Origin: Gautieria morchelliformis | Lineage: Eukaryota; Basidiomycota; Agaricomycetes; Gomphales; Gomphaceae | Length of the DNA stretch: 64,000 bases | Assembly: GCA_015179125.1 (NCBI GenBank) | Contig: WHVA01000314.1 | Location: forward strand, 62,001 to 126,000 | Reading direction: 5' to 3' | In this document: one piece after another, positions 52,569-64,000 of the stretch | Layout: each line of letters begins with the position of its first letter | How positions within the stretch are numbered: the first letter of the stretch is position 1 | Translations under genes and position numbers: made by a program | Notes under the pieces: model-generated | What the model saw: only the letters and a program-made list of their open reading frames with translations | Told to the model about the DNA's origin: nothing | The model's database searches: none

Positions 52569-52935
52569 TCTAAAAGTGAAATGCGGAGGGTGGGTGGTTG
52601 TGGCCCACTGACCAATGCTTGGTCATTAGTTTGTCAGCGGAGCGTGCGAGCGGCGCAGCCGCGAGCCCCTGGCCCTACCCGCGGTTTACGCTGGTCTGCC
52701 TGCTCCAGCGCTCGAGGCTGTGTGCGTTCTGGCCCCTGGCCTATATCAGCGGTTGACGCCGGTCTGCCGGCTCAAGCACTCAAAGCCGCGCTGCGCAGCC
52801 GCTTTTGTGCACTCCACCACCACCCTCCTCTCCTCTCTGCCCACTAGATAGAATAATAGATAGCTTATATAGTATAGAGGATAAAAGATCTCTTCCCAGG
52901 GAGATCTCTGCTTTGAACTATTGGGGTTGACTTTT
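52569..52935 (+). mobile_element. Helitron E, 5' fragment (same family as C)
   Basis: TCTAAAAGTGAAATGCGG starts directly after the CTAG of Helitron D. Shares with Helitron C's first 400 bp: GACCAATGCTTGGTCAT, GTTTGTCAGCGGAGCG, CCACCACCACCCTCCTCTCC, GATCTCTTCCCAGGGAGATC and ACTATTGGGGTTGAC. Similarity stops at about 52935. No 3' end found. Confidence 0.75.
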
Positions 52936-53989
52936 GGATTAAGACTTTATATGATGCCTTTAGCAAACAAATTATATTGCTTAGCCGTTTGAACCGCTGT
53001 GTTCACCCCTTCTCAGTGTGCTGACTAAGCCCTTCGAGACGCATCCGGCACTGATGGATGAAGGTCACTGTCATGACCTGTCTATTTCTCTTACCCCACT
53101 GTCTCTATGTTCCCCCTCATCACTCCCTAGCATCTTTGCCAGTGACTGTCATCTTGTTCCCATCGCCTTATAAAGCGCCAACAATAGCCGGGTCATGGCA
53201 GAATCAAGGCTGCTACAGCCCACCGTGCCAGGCTACATTCATAAAGTTAATCGTAGTTCGGCGGTGTTTTGATGTCTGATATATAACATACTGAAGCACG
53301 AAGGATGGCTGGCAATCTATCCAAGACATCAAGTTTAACGCTCGAGGTCTAGAGGAGCTGCGTCTTGAGGATGGGGAACACCGTTTCCAGATCCCATGAC
53401 GAGCTAACAACTCAGTCGTGCGGCGCGGCTCGGGCGGTTAGCATTGGACTCCTGGATTATATGTATTGTAGTGCATCCTCTTTAGTCAGGGTCTCATGTG
53501 AATGTCACGGTGTTTGAAACGTCGACTCCCCGACAGATCAACATACCTAACCGCCTTGCCGCAGACGCACTCGATAGCAGTGTTTCTATAAGCTTCTTGA
53601 TCATCACTAACGTAAGATTGTAGACTGTGATCACGGTGCGTGGTGTGAGTTGTGAGCGTGCCATCCACTTCCCTGACTATCAGCAGTGTTATCTTTCAGG
53701 GAGACACGCGCGAAGATCAACACGCTGTCAACGAGGATAACTACTCGTCGCAGTGGCATTAACCCTGTCTCAGTTCCGTCCCCCTCTGCCATCCCATGCT
53801 ATAAGGTTTTCTCGTTGGACGGTTCATCTTTAGCATCCAGATATCCATCCTACATACGATCACCATATGACATCTCAACAGAGCATGGATATTCAGGTTA
53901 TATCAGACGGGTGAGCATGTCGGGCCATTCATGGTGGTGTAGAGTCTGACAATCCAGAAGTCTGGCTATTATCTATGTGGAAATGGCTA
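52936..53989. other. Mostly unassigned; possible TGTCATGAC LTR relic
   Basis: At 53070 TGTCATGACCTGTC recalls the start of the TGTCATGAC LTR family, but the match is short. From 53280 on there are short open frames without motifs. Nothing that I can call a gene. May include the promoter and first exon of the DUF6533 gene. Confidence 0.3.
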
Positions 53990-55559
53990 CCCTCGGTGTG
54001 TAATGAGTAATCATGGACCGTTAACGCATCCTTGATCCACGTAGCACTGCTCACCTATGATACTTTCTTGACCCTCCCGTCCGAGATTACCTATATCTGG
54101 CAGAGAAGAGTCAGATTAGGAACTGTCCTTTACCTGCTCGCTCGCTACCCTACCTTACTTTTCCTTATCTTTACGGTATACTCAGATAAAGCAAACATCC
54201 CACTCGAGGTGAGACAGTTTATTCGTGAAACGCAGGTGGCTCACATACATATCCAGTATGACATTTTTGTTCTTGTGTACATCATCTGATGCCAAACAGT
54301 GTGTGTAACACCCGGATCCACCTCATAGATTCGCTAGCCATTGTGATACTTCCAGCTACAGGAGGTAACTATATACTGATAAGTCCTCAGTCATAAAAGT
54401 ACATACCCTCCCCTGTAGGACTCTTATTGGCGCGAGTATACGCCATGTGCCAGCGCAGTCAATGGATGGGGTGGGTGCTTGGAGCCCTGTGTCTTCTGTA
54501 TATGGGCAGTTTGGGTACGGAAATGGTACGCACACTTCCTCTCTTCATGTTCAAGTCTGCCATTACATACTCTATCCTCAAACACCATATGGTATTACAG
54601 TTTGTCGTTACCAAAGATGCATGCAATATCACAGCTCAGGATATGCGTGCTTTAGTTTTGTGAGTGATGACGGCAGTTATTTTGAAACATGTCCATATAT
54701 CACTTTGTCAGGGGTGAGAACTTATCTGGCTCAGTTGCAGTTTAACAGACCATTTATTCCAAGCGGACACATTAAATACAGTGTTCCTAATACTTTTCGA
54801 CACATTGGTTGTTGTTGTGACACTATGCAATACCCTTGGACTCATGAGGCACTCAAGAGAGGTTGGGATGCTCTCTCGAAAGTCATTGCCCCAAACTTTG
54901 GCTGAACAAGGTAGGTTAATCTGTCCTTATGCTTTGAAATTGCTCATTACTGGTCTAGGTATTATAAGATATGGGTGTGTACCTTTTTGGCCGCCACCAT
55001 TGGATTTTCCCTCGGGTCTAATACCGACTCAGGTTTGTATTGACCATGACATTAGCCGGTGTCATCACTGCAAAGGTACTGTATGATGTCCAATTTCATG
55101 AGATGTACCTAACATTCAGTGTAACAGGTGTTAAGTGTGAGTCCATTGCATGATACCCTGGTCGGTCAATTTTACATGCGGTCAATAGCCCAGTATTGCA
55201 AGGATCCTTTCACCTCTGCAGGACAGGTGAGGCCTATTAGGCTCACTATTAAGTCACATTGCTAACGCTATAAAGTCTGTCTGTCATTGTCATTTGTCGC
55301 TTTCATCTTGCCCTTCAAGAGAGGGTTGCTCACCCTAATAGCACCACCCATTCATCACAGCATCTCATAACAAGCTTTCATGCAGCCACACGAAAGATTC
55401 ACAATTCACTCATGGATGAATTTGGAGATCTGAGTATCGAGGAGATTGGAACATCAGAAGCAATTGAACCTCACAGGGAGGACAACCCTTCATCTGAAGA
55501 AGTCACAGCAATGGAGCTTGAGGAAATCCCTCATGGAAGGAGCTTGGTAGTGCTGTAGA
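53990..55559 (+). CDS. DUF6533-type integral membrane protein, multi-exon host gene
   Basis: Exon pieces in one direction: ALLTYDTFLTLPSEITYIWQ and RRVRLGTVLYLLARYPTLLF (54043-54170, the DUF6533 hallmark of TYD-LLTLP-E-YIW-R followed by TVLYLLARY); YDIFVLVYII; LLARVYAMCQRSQWMGWVLG (54424-54483); VFLILFDTLVVVVTLCNTLG, LMRHSREVGMLSRKSLPQTL and AEQG (54783-54909), then intron GTAGG..ATAAG and IIRYG; QFYMRSIAQYCKDPF (about 55170-55205); and an acidic C-terminus SLMDEFGDLSIEEIGTSEAI ending TAG about 55557-55559. Hydrophobic helices alternate with short loops, suggesting seven membrane segments. Splice sites are only roughly placed; no stop inside the main exons. Function of the family is not established. 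Confidence 0.7.
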
Positions 55560-55999
55560 CACCTCCTCTGGTGAGGTCTGTGATGAACCGCAATCTGGTT
55601 AGTCGTTTGTGTTCTTTTCATGGATCATACCTTCTTGCGACTCATTACAATATGCTTGTAGTGGTGGCATCGATGGGTGAGGTATCAGTAGGTCTGGGGG
55701 TATGATGCCACTCAAGGGAGAGGAAGAGGAGATGGAAACCATCACCTATAGGCACGGAAGAAAGAGGTTTCCTACCTGAACAACCATATATGTGGCATGC
55801 AACGAATAATGGTACTATTTTGCTAAAGGATATTTAATGAGGGACAGATTGTTTTGAATCATGAAACTGGCTTGAAGTATCAGAGGTGGAACTTGAACTG
55901 CATTGTGAGTGATGTTTGGAACATGATACAATGAATTCCTCTCTCGTCTCCTAGAGATACAAACACATATAGATAGTGATTAAGTTGCTTCTTGCAACC
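55560..55999. other. No clear feature (3' flank of DUF6533 gene)
   Basis: No repeats or coding seen. AG-rich stretch at 55710-55740. Likely includes the transcript end of the membrane protein gene. Confidence 0.3.
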
Positions 56000-56980
56000 T
56001 GTCAAGATTGGATTTTAGGCTTTAATATCGTGTATTAGTGGACACAGCGAATGCCTGAATGACTTGTGCAATGAGGTGTGTAGTTTGGTGAACAAGGTAA
56101 AGCCAATAAAGGTTTATGAGGTAAGGGGACTACTCGAACGGAGCTCACCCTGTCTACAGTTGAAGCAAAATAGCCTGTGACACTTGACGATGTAATGTAC
56201 AAGGATTCATGGAAAGGTTGTCTAGTAGTAACAGTCCTTTCGCCGGCGAAGGCGCTCCTTCGGAGCCCTTTGCCAACAGCATGGTTTTGAAGACTAAAGC
56301 AGTAAAGGTGAAGTATGGAGACTCACCAGTGGTGCTCAAGCCCTGCTCTGGTCTAAGATAGTAGTCTATAGAGGAGGGCTTAAGATAATAGTCACAGTGT
56401 GGTCAAGTTTTGCACAAGATAGACATATGATAATTGAACTGCAGAATATACATGTGAATGTAGGCTACTTATACCAAATGCTCATATGATATCAGTGAAT
56501 AGGAAAGAGGCTGTCATGAGTCAGGGTTGGATAGGGGCGCGCAATCAGGATACAAATAGATGAAACACATATACAATAGAACTAAGGAGGAGTGTGAACA
56601 TGAAACAACGGGGAGGGAAGAGGACAAAGGTACCTATGTAAGAAAACACACCATGAGAACTGCATATATGTTACCCTGCACGGGCTCTTGGTCTAACGGG
56701 TTGATCCTGCATGATCTATGGGTAGGATGTCCCGCGAATGCATCCTGGCCATAGGAACACCCAAAGGGGGTTGAATGGGGAAGGTGATGGGGCTGGTGAT
56801 GAACCATCACACTGGGTAAAGGATGTTGATCAATGTTTGATGGCGTGCCTACTGGTGAATGATGTGAGTAGTGAATGGTCATTCGGCGAATTCGGCGAAG
56901 GGCAAATGGAGAAAACATAGAGATGGAGGGATGAAAGGGAAAATGGGCATAATGGGATACAAGAATAATGAGTCATGACA
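56000..56980 (-). mobile_element. Solo LTR, family TGTCATGAC (copy 2)
   Basis: Minus strand: TGTCATGACTCATTATTCTT from 56980 to CCAATCTTGACA at 56000. 981 bp, matches 33511-34550 along its length, for example CCTTCGCCGGCGAAGG..GGGCTCCGAAGGAGC. Flanks CAACC and TCACC do not match well, so the duplication is decayed or the ends recombined. Confidence 0.85.
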
Positions 56981-57392
56981 TCACCCCACCATTAGATGAC
57001 CATGGGCATGGCTATGATTGGTGTGGGAAGGCTGCTGCATCCCTGGTAGAGTCAGCAACAACTTGCTATTCTCATTGGTGTCCAGCTTGGCAGTAGACAC
57101 CATTGTTGTGATAAAACTAATACTTAAAAGCAATATACCAAAAGTTGAATGAGCACTTATGATGATCTTACATGCAACAGTGTGCAAGCACCACATGACA
57201 TATGGATATCTTATCTACTGGTTAGATAAGATACAGTCAGCAGCCCTGGTGGCTGTGTACAAGCATCAGTCTCAATAACCAATCAGTAGTAGCATGTCTA
57301 CCAGACATCACATCAGCAATGACATCAACAGGTGCTAGGGTCATGTCGGTTGCATTCTTGCAGGACGGCAAGCGGATCGTCTCTGGGTCTTG
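56981..57392. other. No clear feature
   Basis: Unassigned 412 bp between two LTRs; TATCTTATCTACTGGTTAGATAAGATA (57208-57234) forms a small inverted repeat around GATAAGATA. No gene. Confidence 0.35.
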
Positions 57393-57606
57393 TGTAAATA
57401 ACCTAGATATCATACATGTATACTAGTTATTACATAATCCCAGTGGGCCCCTTAGGGACCCACTGTATAGTTTATGCGTGGGAACCGGTCAGTGGTTCCC
57501 ATCACATCTTACCCTTACACTGTCACTACGTAGCATCAGAATACCACACATTGGTCAAGTTCTGTCGTGCTCTTGTGACTTACGGCTTAAGATAGACATC
57601 TTTACA
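57393..57606 (+). mobile_element. LTR-D long terminal repeat (5' LTR, copy c)
   Basis: TGTAAATAACC to CATCTTTACA, 214 bp, very similar to 9432-9646. Followed after a short leader by an orphan ORF on the same strand, so it is read as a 5' LTR. Flanking bases TCTTG / CCTTT do not form a duplication, as expected when the other LTR is outside the window. No clear TGG-type primer site directly follows. Confidence 0.8.
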
Positions 57607-58641
57607 CCTTTTTGAACTATCCTGCGGTTGATCGCCACGTGGCCAACCGATTGTGGATTCGAAGCAATCTTGAAAAAGATCGCTATGTCGACGACTAAAC
57701 ATCGTTAAGACCCTCCAGTAGACCTTCTACTGTCAGCTGCAAGCGTGATGATTCCATGCAGTCGAAGATGGACATGAGCGACGAGCTCGCAGTCCACACC
57801 ACTGGCACCGCCCAGCAACACGACGGCTGATGCTACCCTGGACCAAGAGTCCAGGACGCCAGAAGACGGAGAGATCGTAGATCTCACCGCCCTCATCCCC
57901 CCAATGGAGGACGAGGAAAATCCCGACCATATCTCATCGAGCATGGTCGATGAAGAGATGACGCCGGGCAACAAGCCAGCGCCGCCCCCCCAATACCCTC
58001 TGCCCAGAGACAAAGGAAAGGGCAGAGAAGTCTCACCGTCTTCAGACGGCAGAGCATCAATGTCGAGATGGGCACAAATCCACGACTCGAACTGCCGCTC
58101 ACGAAGTAGAGTGACGATGATCGTCCCAGAAGGGGGACGACGGCAAAAAAGGCGATCCCCAGACGATGGTCAGGGCTCGGAATACTCAAGCTCAAGTCGC
58201 AAGTGCTTGAGAACTCACGCCATCGACAAGATGGCAGAGGCACTGAACAAGCAGGTGCAGGATGCGCTGCACCGGAACGTGCTCACACGCCACAAACACA
58301 ACCAGCTGGCATCGCAGCTTGACAACATCACCTCCGCCATAAATCGGAAAGGAACTTCACCAGGCGGAGGAGATCAGGCTGCAGGACGAAGCCATGCTGG
58401 AGAACATCCAAACGGCCATCCGCCCCCGCAGGGAACGTGATGTGACACGTCCAAGCTCGTGACAGTCTGCAGCCAATGAACGCGGTCATGATGCGGAAGA
58501 CCCACGACGAAAGGAACTGGACAGGCCGCGAATGCCGCCACCAGCCGTCCTGGTCGAACAGGACGTGAGGTTCAGGAATGAACCTCAGGAGCAACCGGTT
58601 GCCCCAACGGACAGCCACAAGACGACCCAACAGATCGTCAG
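57607..58641 (+). pseudogene. LTR-D orphan ORF, 5' part
   Basis: Best frame 57904-58440: acidic Pro/Ser-rich start (GEIVDLTALIPPMEDEENPD just upstream in frame), DKGKGREVSPSSDGRASMSR, a basic patch RRQKRRSPDDGQGS, then a predicted coiled coil KMAEALNKQVQDALHRNVLT..NQLASQLDNITSAINRK. A frameshift near 58345 lets the helix continue (AEEIRLQDEAMLENIQTAIR). It ends at 58637-58641 (GTCAG), where gypsy-B is inserted; related text seems to resume after 63570. No zinc knuckle, protease or RT. Gag-like by position only. Confidence 0.5.
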
Positions 58642-59030
58642 TGTGAGGGCAACACTAATGATGAAGCCACAACCAAAGATACTCAAGGAGATAAGAGCCG
58701 ATACTAGGACAATGACCAACTGTGTAGTGGGTATCCTCAGTTTATAACTCTACCAACGATAGATACATGGGGACTTACTTGCCTGTGTAGTGGGTATCCT
58801 CAGAGATCAAGCTGAGGAAACGCCACCACACGGGCTACAGTCTTATAGCGCTGGCAAGGCTTACATAATAGGGGAGACGGAAACTTGTAGAAGGTTACGG
58901 AATGTGACATGTGATGGAGTGTGACAGAAGGTGACGGAATGTGATGGAAGGTTATGGAAACTGACGGAAGGTAACGGAAACTCATGGAAGGAAATAGAAA
59001 CTTGTGGAAGGAAATGCGTGAACCCTGACA
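58642..59030 (-). mobile_element. Gypsy-B 3' LTR
   Basis: Reads TGTCAGGGTTCACGCA from 59030 to GTTGCCCTCACA at 58642. 389 bp. Has the same 59-bp duplication as the gypsy-A 3' LTR and a shorter CTGTCAC-type array. Confidence 0.85.
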
Positions 59031-59124
59031 TCACCCCCCTCTCAATGCTTGTCGTCCCGACAAGCACAGCTGCCACCTAGCCCTCAACATCCACCGAGAC
59101 ATCGTTTCCAAGTATGCCACAGGG

Positions 59125-62100
59125 TCACAGGTGGAGAGGGGATATATAGCTTATCGGAATGAATTGGTTAGGCGGAGGCCGATATCGCTTATCTTGGGGT
59201 TCTGGACCCTTGACATCATAAGTAGAAGCCCTGCCTGCTGTCCAGTCGAAGAGAGTTTGCCTGGAAGGTTCTGTGAAGTTCTGAAATCTCTGGAAGGGGA
59301 GGGACATATATGTGGCTGCTGAGATACACTGAGGTGCCTCTGGGTTCTGCGGGTGAAATTCTTTAATGAGTCGCTTTGCCCCAGAGACATCTTTTGCTGG
59401 TAGCCAGAGATCGTCGGCAGCTCCATAGCCCTTCCAGCGCACGAGATACTCCAACTTTCCACGGAACATCCTGCTGTCTAGAATCCTTTCAACTTCAAAT
59501 TCTTCGGCTCCATCCCGTATGACAGGGGGGGGTGGTGGAGGGGCATGACGTTCAAGGATTGGGTCATCTTCATATGGCCGAAGCAGGACGACAGAGAACA
59601 CTGGATGTGTGCGACCAAAGGATGTAGGAAGATTTAGACCATAGGCATTTCGTGAGACCACCTTATTAACAGTGTAGGGGCCTAGCCACTTGTGGTCTAG
59701 CTTCTTCATTGGGTGAGTGGTTGTGATGTTTTGTGCATTGAGCCAGACCTTGTCACCAAGCTTATAAACTGGGGCTGCTTTATGGTGCACGTCATAGAAG
59801 CGTGCCATGTCCTCTGCTGCCTTGGACAGGGCCGAACGAGCTTCTCTTGTGGCCGCTTCCATCTGTGTTGTGAACTCATCCAGGGCCTCGAGTCGAGTTT
59901 CCTGGACTGCTTCCAGTCCCAGCCTTGGATGTTGGCCACTGTCCAACATGAAGGGTGTAGTCTGGGTTGAGGCATGGATTCGGTTGTTATAGGCAAACTC
60001 GGCCAAGGATATCCATTCAAACCAATCATCCTGACACTGGTTGACGAATAGTCGAAGGTATTGCTCAATCTCCTGATTAACTCTTTCAGTCTGTCCATCA
60101 GTTTGGGGGTGATAAGCAGTAGAGGCAGCGACTTTGACACCAAGAAGTTTGTTCAGTTCATGCATGAACTGGGAGATGAACGGTGTGCCTCGATCACTGA
60201 TGATTTCTTCAGGGAGCCCATGAAGTTTCCAAACATGATCACAGAAGAGTCGGGCAACTCCCACCGAAGTTACATCTGAAGTGGTGGGAATGACATGTGC
60301 ATGCTTTGAGAGGCGATCGACAACAACAAGGAGAGCATCATAGCCATGACTGGTAGGCAGTTCTACGATCAAGTCAACAGACATAACCTGCCATCTACGG
60401 TCTGGGATACGGTTTGGTAGAAGCTTGCCAATGGGAGAAGCAGGGAAGGCTTTTGTCCGGTTGCACAGGTCACAGGCCTTCACGTATTTTGCAATGTAAC
60501 GTCCCATCCCAGGCCACCAGTAACTCCGAGCAACTAGTTCAGTGGTTCTCCAACGACCAGGGTGACCGGTGAGAGGCATGTCATGGTGCGCTTTCACTAT
60601 GTCATGTCGTAGTTTTGCATCAAGCGGCACGTACACTTTGTTGTGATAGAGGACAAGCCCATCCTGTTCAGACCACTCTTCTCCTCGCAAATTTCCAGAG
60701 GAGCCCAGTTCTTTGAGAGCCTTGACAACCTTTTCATCCCGGTCTACACAGTTCCTTACTCGATTGAGGAAAGCATCACCTTCACCTGGGACTAACTGCG
60801 CACCAGCCTCTGGAGGATTCACCTTGATGTGGAACAAGTCAGGGGTAAGTAAGACTTGATTTTGGTTGTCTTCCTCCCCCCGCTTATGATCCACGCGTCG
60901 TGAGAGTGCATCAGGCTTGGCTGAATGACGACCAGGACGATGGATCAGCTCAAAATCAAAGCGAGAGAGGTAGAGTGACCAGCGTGCTTGACGACAGTTC
61001 AGGTTTTGTGCAGTGTGGAAGTAGGTGAGATTCTGATGGTCATTGAGAATCTCAATCTTGTGCTTTGTTCCCTCTAAGATGTGGCGCCATTCCTCTAATC
61101 CCCGAATCACAGAAAGAAGCTCCTTGTCATGGATGGCATAGTTGCGTTCAGCATCATTGAGGCTTTTGGAGACAAACCCCACAGCCCGCCATTTGCCATC
61201 ATCACATAGCTGGGACAGTACTGCTCCTGTGTCATAGGCTGAGGCATCTGTTTCAAGATGGAAATGTTTGTCTTGATCAGGGAGGACAAGGATCGGTGTT
61301 GAGGTGATGAGGAGTTTGAGCTTGTCGAAGGACATCTGCTCTGGGCCATTTGGATCTCAAGACCATTGGGCATCCTGTTTTGTCAACTGGTTGAGGGGCT
61401 TTGCAATGTGTGAGAAGTCTTCCACAAATCTACGGTAGAAGTTGATGAAACCAAGGAATGATTTGACTTCAGTGACGTTACGTGGTATTGGCCAGTCCCA
61501 CACCCCTGCAACCTTGACTGGGTCCATGGCAACCTGTCCTTGAGAGAGGATGAGGCCGAGATACTCCACCTCTAGTTGCTCAAATAGGCATTTTTCAGGT
61601 TTGAGGTACAGGTTGTTGGCCCGGAGGATTTCAAGGACACGTCGTACAATCCTACGATGTTCTGCAAGCGACTCTGTGAAGATGAGAATGTCGTCCATGA
61701 ACACTACCACAACCCCTTCATCGATGAGACTCTTGAAGATGTCATTCATCATCGTCTGGAAGGTTGCTGGGCTGTTCGTGAGTCCAAAGAACATGACTAG
61801 AGGTTCATACAGGCCCCTATTTGTCCGAAAGGCTGCCTTCCACTCATCTCCCTCTTTTATGCGTACATTATTATATCCCCAGTGAATGTCAAGCTTTGTG
61901 AAGTATTTAGCCCTTCCAGCAGCAATCTTATTCATGATGTCTGGAACAAGGGGCAAAGGATAGGCATTCTTGATTGTTATATCATTGAGCTTCCGGTAGT
62001 CTTGCACAAATCTAAGACTGCCGTCCTTTTTCTTCACAAAGAAGACTGGAGATGCCATAGGTGACTTGGAAGGACGGATATGATGGCTCTTCAGGTTCTC

Positions 62101-63087
62101 CTCAAGGAAGTTATCCAGTTCCCTTTGCTCAACCGGTGACATTGGGTAAACCTTTGTGCTGAAGAGTTGTGCACCTGGAGTGAGCTCAATTGCATGGTCC
62201 CAGGGCTTTCGAGGAGGCAGTTGGTCAAATGACTCCTTAGAAAACACATCCTTGAACTCCTGGTATGGTTTGGGGACAAGGTCCTCGAAGGATCTGCCTG
62301 GTGCAGACTTGCTGGCCCATTCAGCAAGCTGTTGGGAGACAGTCCAGCCTGCGCCAATCATTTCAGGACTCTCATTCACAAAGATGACAAAGGTCCTGTC
62401 TCCTTCCTCAAGTAGGGAGCGGGTGTGCTGTATGGGAACCTCCTCTTGATCTACACTCCCTTCTGGAACAGTTTCGACTGTGGGCCCTCTGACAACAGGT
62501 CTGTCCCCACATGACTTGGGACAGCGTGTCATCTTCACATCTCCTGTACGCCAGTCAACTTCTGGGTTGTGTTCAACAAGCCATGTGTGACCAAGAATGA
62601 TGGCAAGTCGTCCAAGGCTCGTGATGGAGAATGTGGCACGTTCCGTATGATCCCCAAAGGTGCAAATGAGGTCAACTTCTTCCTTGATTGAGCCAGCCTC
62701 ATTTGGGGTACCATCAATATTGTAGACGGGGATGGCATGGGGTAGGGGACGGGTCCGAAGTCTGTGTTCCCTTACAAACTCCACATCGATGAACATCCCT
62801 GTAGCACCACTGTCAAGGAGGGAGTCAATTGCAAGTGGATGCCCTGTGTCAACGGAGTGGACCTTGAGAGGTACTTTGGTGCATTGGCGGAGGTCAGCAG
62901 TACGGACATATAGAGGGACTGGAAGGTTTGCATTAGCAACTGGAGCGATGGGTTGGGTTTTTGGCATGGCTGGTTTGGTTTCAGTTCGATCAGGGATAGG
63001 AGAAGGATGCATCATATCGCCTGTGATCCCTATTGTACATGTTTCGAGAACTGAAAACCGATTCGTCGAGCGGGGCATGTCTTTCAC
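59125..63087 (-). CDS. Gypsy-B pol, nearly intact (one nonsense codon)
   Basis: ATG 63087 ([14 protein letters not shown]) to the stop near 59125. Two long frames, 576 and 736 codons, are separated only by a TGA at about 61356-61358 where gypsy-A has TGG (Trp in QWSWDPN); both sides are in the same frame. Domains: protease [14 protein letters not shown] with FFGLTNSPATFQ and catalytic FMDD (about 61695-61706), RNase H LETDASAYDTGAVL, integrase (HHDMPLTGHPGRW, SVDLI, SDRGTPF, TDGQTERVNQEIEQYL), chromodomain FEVERILDSRMFRGKLEYLV. All catalytic residues are present. Length fits a full chromovirus pol. It lacks the extra ORF found in gypsy-A. Confidence 0.9.
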
Positions 63088-63116
63088 TGCTGACTGGCCT
63101 AAAAACCCTTTCCTTC

Positions 63117-63570
63117 ATCTTGGACAGGGGCTTCCACCTTCTGTTTGCGTTCCTCCATCGCTGCTGCCACAGATTTAGAGACAATTGCTGCAATGTCCGC
63201 CTCCGTGAGGTTTGCGCGGATTCGTGGCTTGCGAGGTTCAGGACAGTCTGGTGAAATGTGACCAGGTCTCTTACAGTTGTAGCAGGTCCATGTTTCGGTG
63301 CGGCGGCGGGATGAGTCAATGTCCATAGGTGTCGCATTACTGGGTGGTGCTGTGACAACAAGAGCCGTAGCAGGAGTGTGGAGTGGACGGGCAGGAGGAG
63401 GGCGATTAGGGACATGAGGTGTCTGTGCCTTCCTGACCTCTAACAGACGGCGATGATTGCGGTCAATCTGACAGGCTGCTTCCTTCCAGGCTTTGAGGTT
63501 GGATGGAAGAAAGGGCTGGGCGTGGATCTTATCAAGGATACCTGCTGGAAGGCCATGAGCATAGGCATCC
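63117..63570 (-). pseudogene. Gypsy-B gag, C-terminal half
   Basis: LEDAYAHGLPAGILDKIHAQ, LKAWKEAACQIDRNHRRLLE, zinc knuckle CYNCKRPGHISPDC (about 63290-63250) and a basic/Glu-rich tail EERKQKVEAPVQDEGKGF with stop near 63101. Upstream of LEDAY the sequence changes to unrelated text, so the gag N-terminus is deleted. Confidence 0.85.
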
Positions 63571-64000
63571 TCGAGTGCGTAAAGAGGCCACAGCCACACA
63601 CCGCCATACGTGGGCCCTTGAGCTGCTAGCGAAGAACGCTGAGGAAGCAGTGGCCCAAAGCCACACTGCTCAGCAGCCCGACGAGCAGCTCACGCGAGCC
63701 GTGCAGGACGCATGACAGGTGCGGGCAGCCTACATCAGCAGGCTGCGGATCCGCAACGCGGGACTGACCGGGGACACCAGGCACAAAATGCCCCTGGACT
63801 CGAGAGCACAAAATGCTCCCGATCCCGAGCCCGGGGCCCATCAGGGCATACAACAGCCTGCCCCGCGTGGCGTCACAGCTGCACGAGCAATCCATGGCTC
63901 CAATGGAAGGCCAGGGAATCCTGGATCAGGCTGACGCCGTACCGCTGGAGCTGTACGATGGGATCACACGGATGATCCACGTGGCATTAGCAGACGCCGC
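63571..64000 (+). pseudogene. LTR-D orphan ORF resumes (runs off the window)
   Basis: Plus-strand frame: EATATHRHTWALELLAKNAE, QQPDEQLTRAVQDA, a TGA at 63714, then RAAYISRLRIRNAGLTGDTR and, in a third frame near the end, DQADAVPLELYDGITRMIHV and ALADA. Alanine-rich helical text like that of the LTR-D orphan region. The last block resembles the LTR-D end at 5740-5766 (DADFEDLTRSIYEE). Assignment to the same element as 57607-58641 rests on strand, composition and the gypsy-B insertion between them. Confidence 0.4.

Larger units (their letters stand above)
58642..63570 (-). mobile_element. Ty3/gypsy chromovirus gypsy-B, missing 5' end
   Basis: Minus-strand copy of the gypsy-A family: 3' LTR (58642-59030), polypurine tract, pol, gag C-terminal half, stopping abruptly near 63570 inside gag (at LEDAYAHGLPAG). 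The 5' LTR and gag N-terminus are gone. Right flank is LTR-D sequence again. Confidence 0.9.

Noticed and set aside
53400..53480. tRNA-like GC-rich stretch (CGGCGCGGCTCGGGCGG)
   Set aside because: No cloverleaf with consistent arms or T-loop could be built.

Overview
This window looks like a transposon-packed region of a filamentous basidiomycete genome (Agaricomycetes is my best guess). The evidence is short (~50-60 bp) GT..AG introns, a DUF6533-type seven-helix-like membrane protein gene, a BED/DUF659-type hAT transposase, chromodomain-bearing Ty3/gypsy elements, a Tad/I-like LINE with RNase H, and Helitrons. Nothing looks bacterial, and I see no rRNA, tRNA, CRISPR or virus genome. Only two stretches read as ordinary host genes: an intron-containing FAD amine oxidase (46658-47835, cut off by a Copia element) and a DUF6533 membrane protein (about 53990-55559).

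Layout. 1-3824: a minus-strand Ty3/gypsy element (gypsy-1) running off the left edge. 3825-5998: the 3' half of an LTR element of a family I do not recognise (here 'LTR-D'), with an orphan protein, a polypurine tract and a 210-bp 3' LTR, interrupted by a solo LTR. 6000-8300: degraded intron-rich coding sequence. 8340-35590: one hAT transposase gene opened up by nested insertions. It holds a 653-bp hAT-type MITE in an intron, a 215-bp solo LTR, a whole LINE (10625-33420), and a 1,040-bp solo LTR (33511-34550). The LINE itself holds a 1.9-kb LTR copy (with another LTR inside it) in ORF1. Between its ORF1 and ORF2 sits a head-to-tail Helitron pair (A, 14469-21130, carrying inverted Helitron B; and C, 21131-27341, encoding a broken Rep-helicase). 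Exact target-site duplications and restored reading frames support most of these steps.

35598-42198: a decayed chromovirus (gypsy-A) with an extra 3' ORF. 42225-46061: an LTR fragment, an AT-rich block, a divergent homologue of the orphan LTR-D protein, a solo LTR, and a dead gypsy RT fragment. 46658-47835: amine oxidase. 47836-50991: Copia element cut by Helitron D, followed directly by Helitron E (50992-52935). 53990-55559: DUF6533 gene. 56000-56980: solo LTR. 57393 to the right edge: the 5' half of another LTR-D element (LTR plus orphan ORF), split by a near-intact minus-strand chromovirus copy (gypsy-B, 58642-about 63570).

Relative order of events can be read from the nesting: hAT first, then the LINE, then LTRs and Helitron A in the LINE, then Helitron B in A. 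Gypsy-B looks young (its pol is open except for one nonsense codon), while gypsy-A has many frameshifts. The most unusual items are the unknown LTR-D family and its conserved orphan protein, the LINE whose reverse-transcriptase core is inverted and displaced, the same ordered Helitron pair at two loci, and stacked Helitron 3' ends. All family assignments are by eye from motifs; no database search was run.
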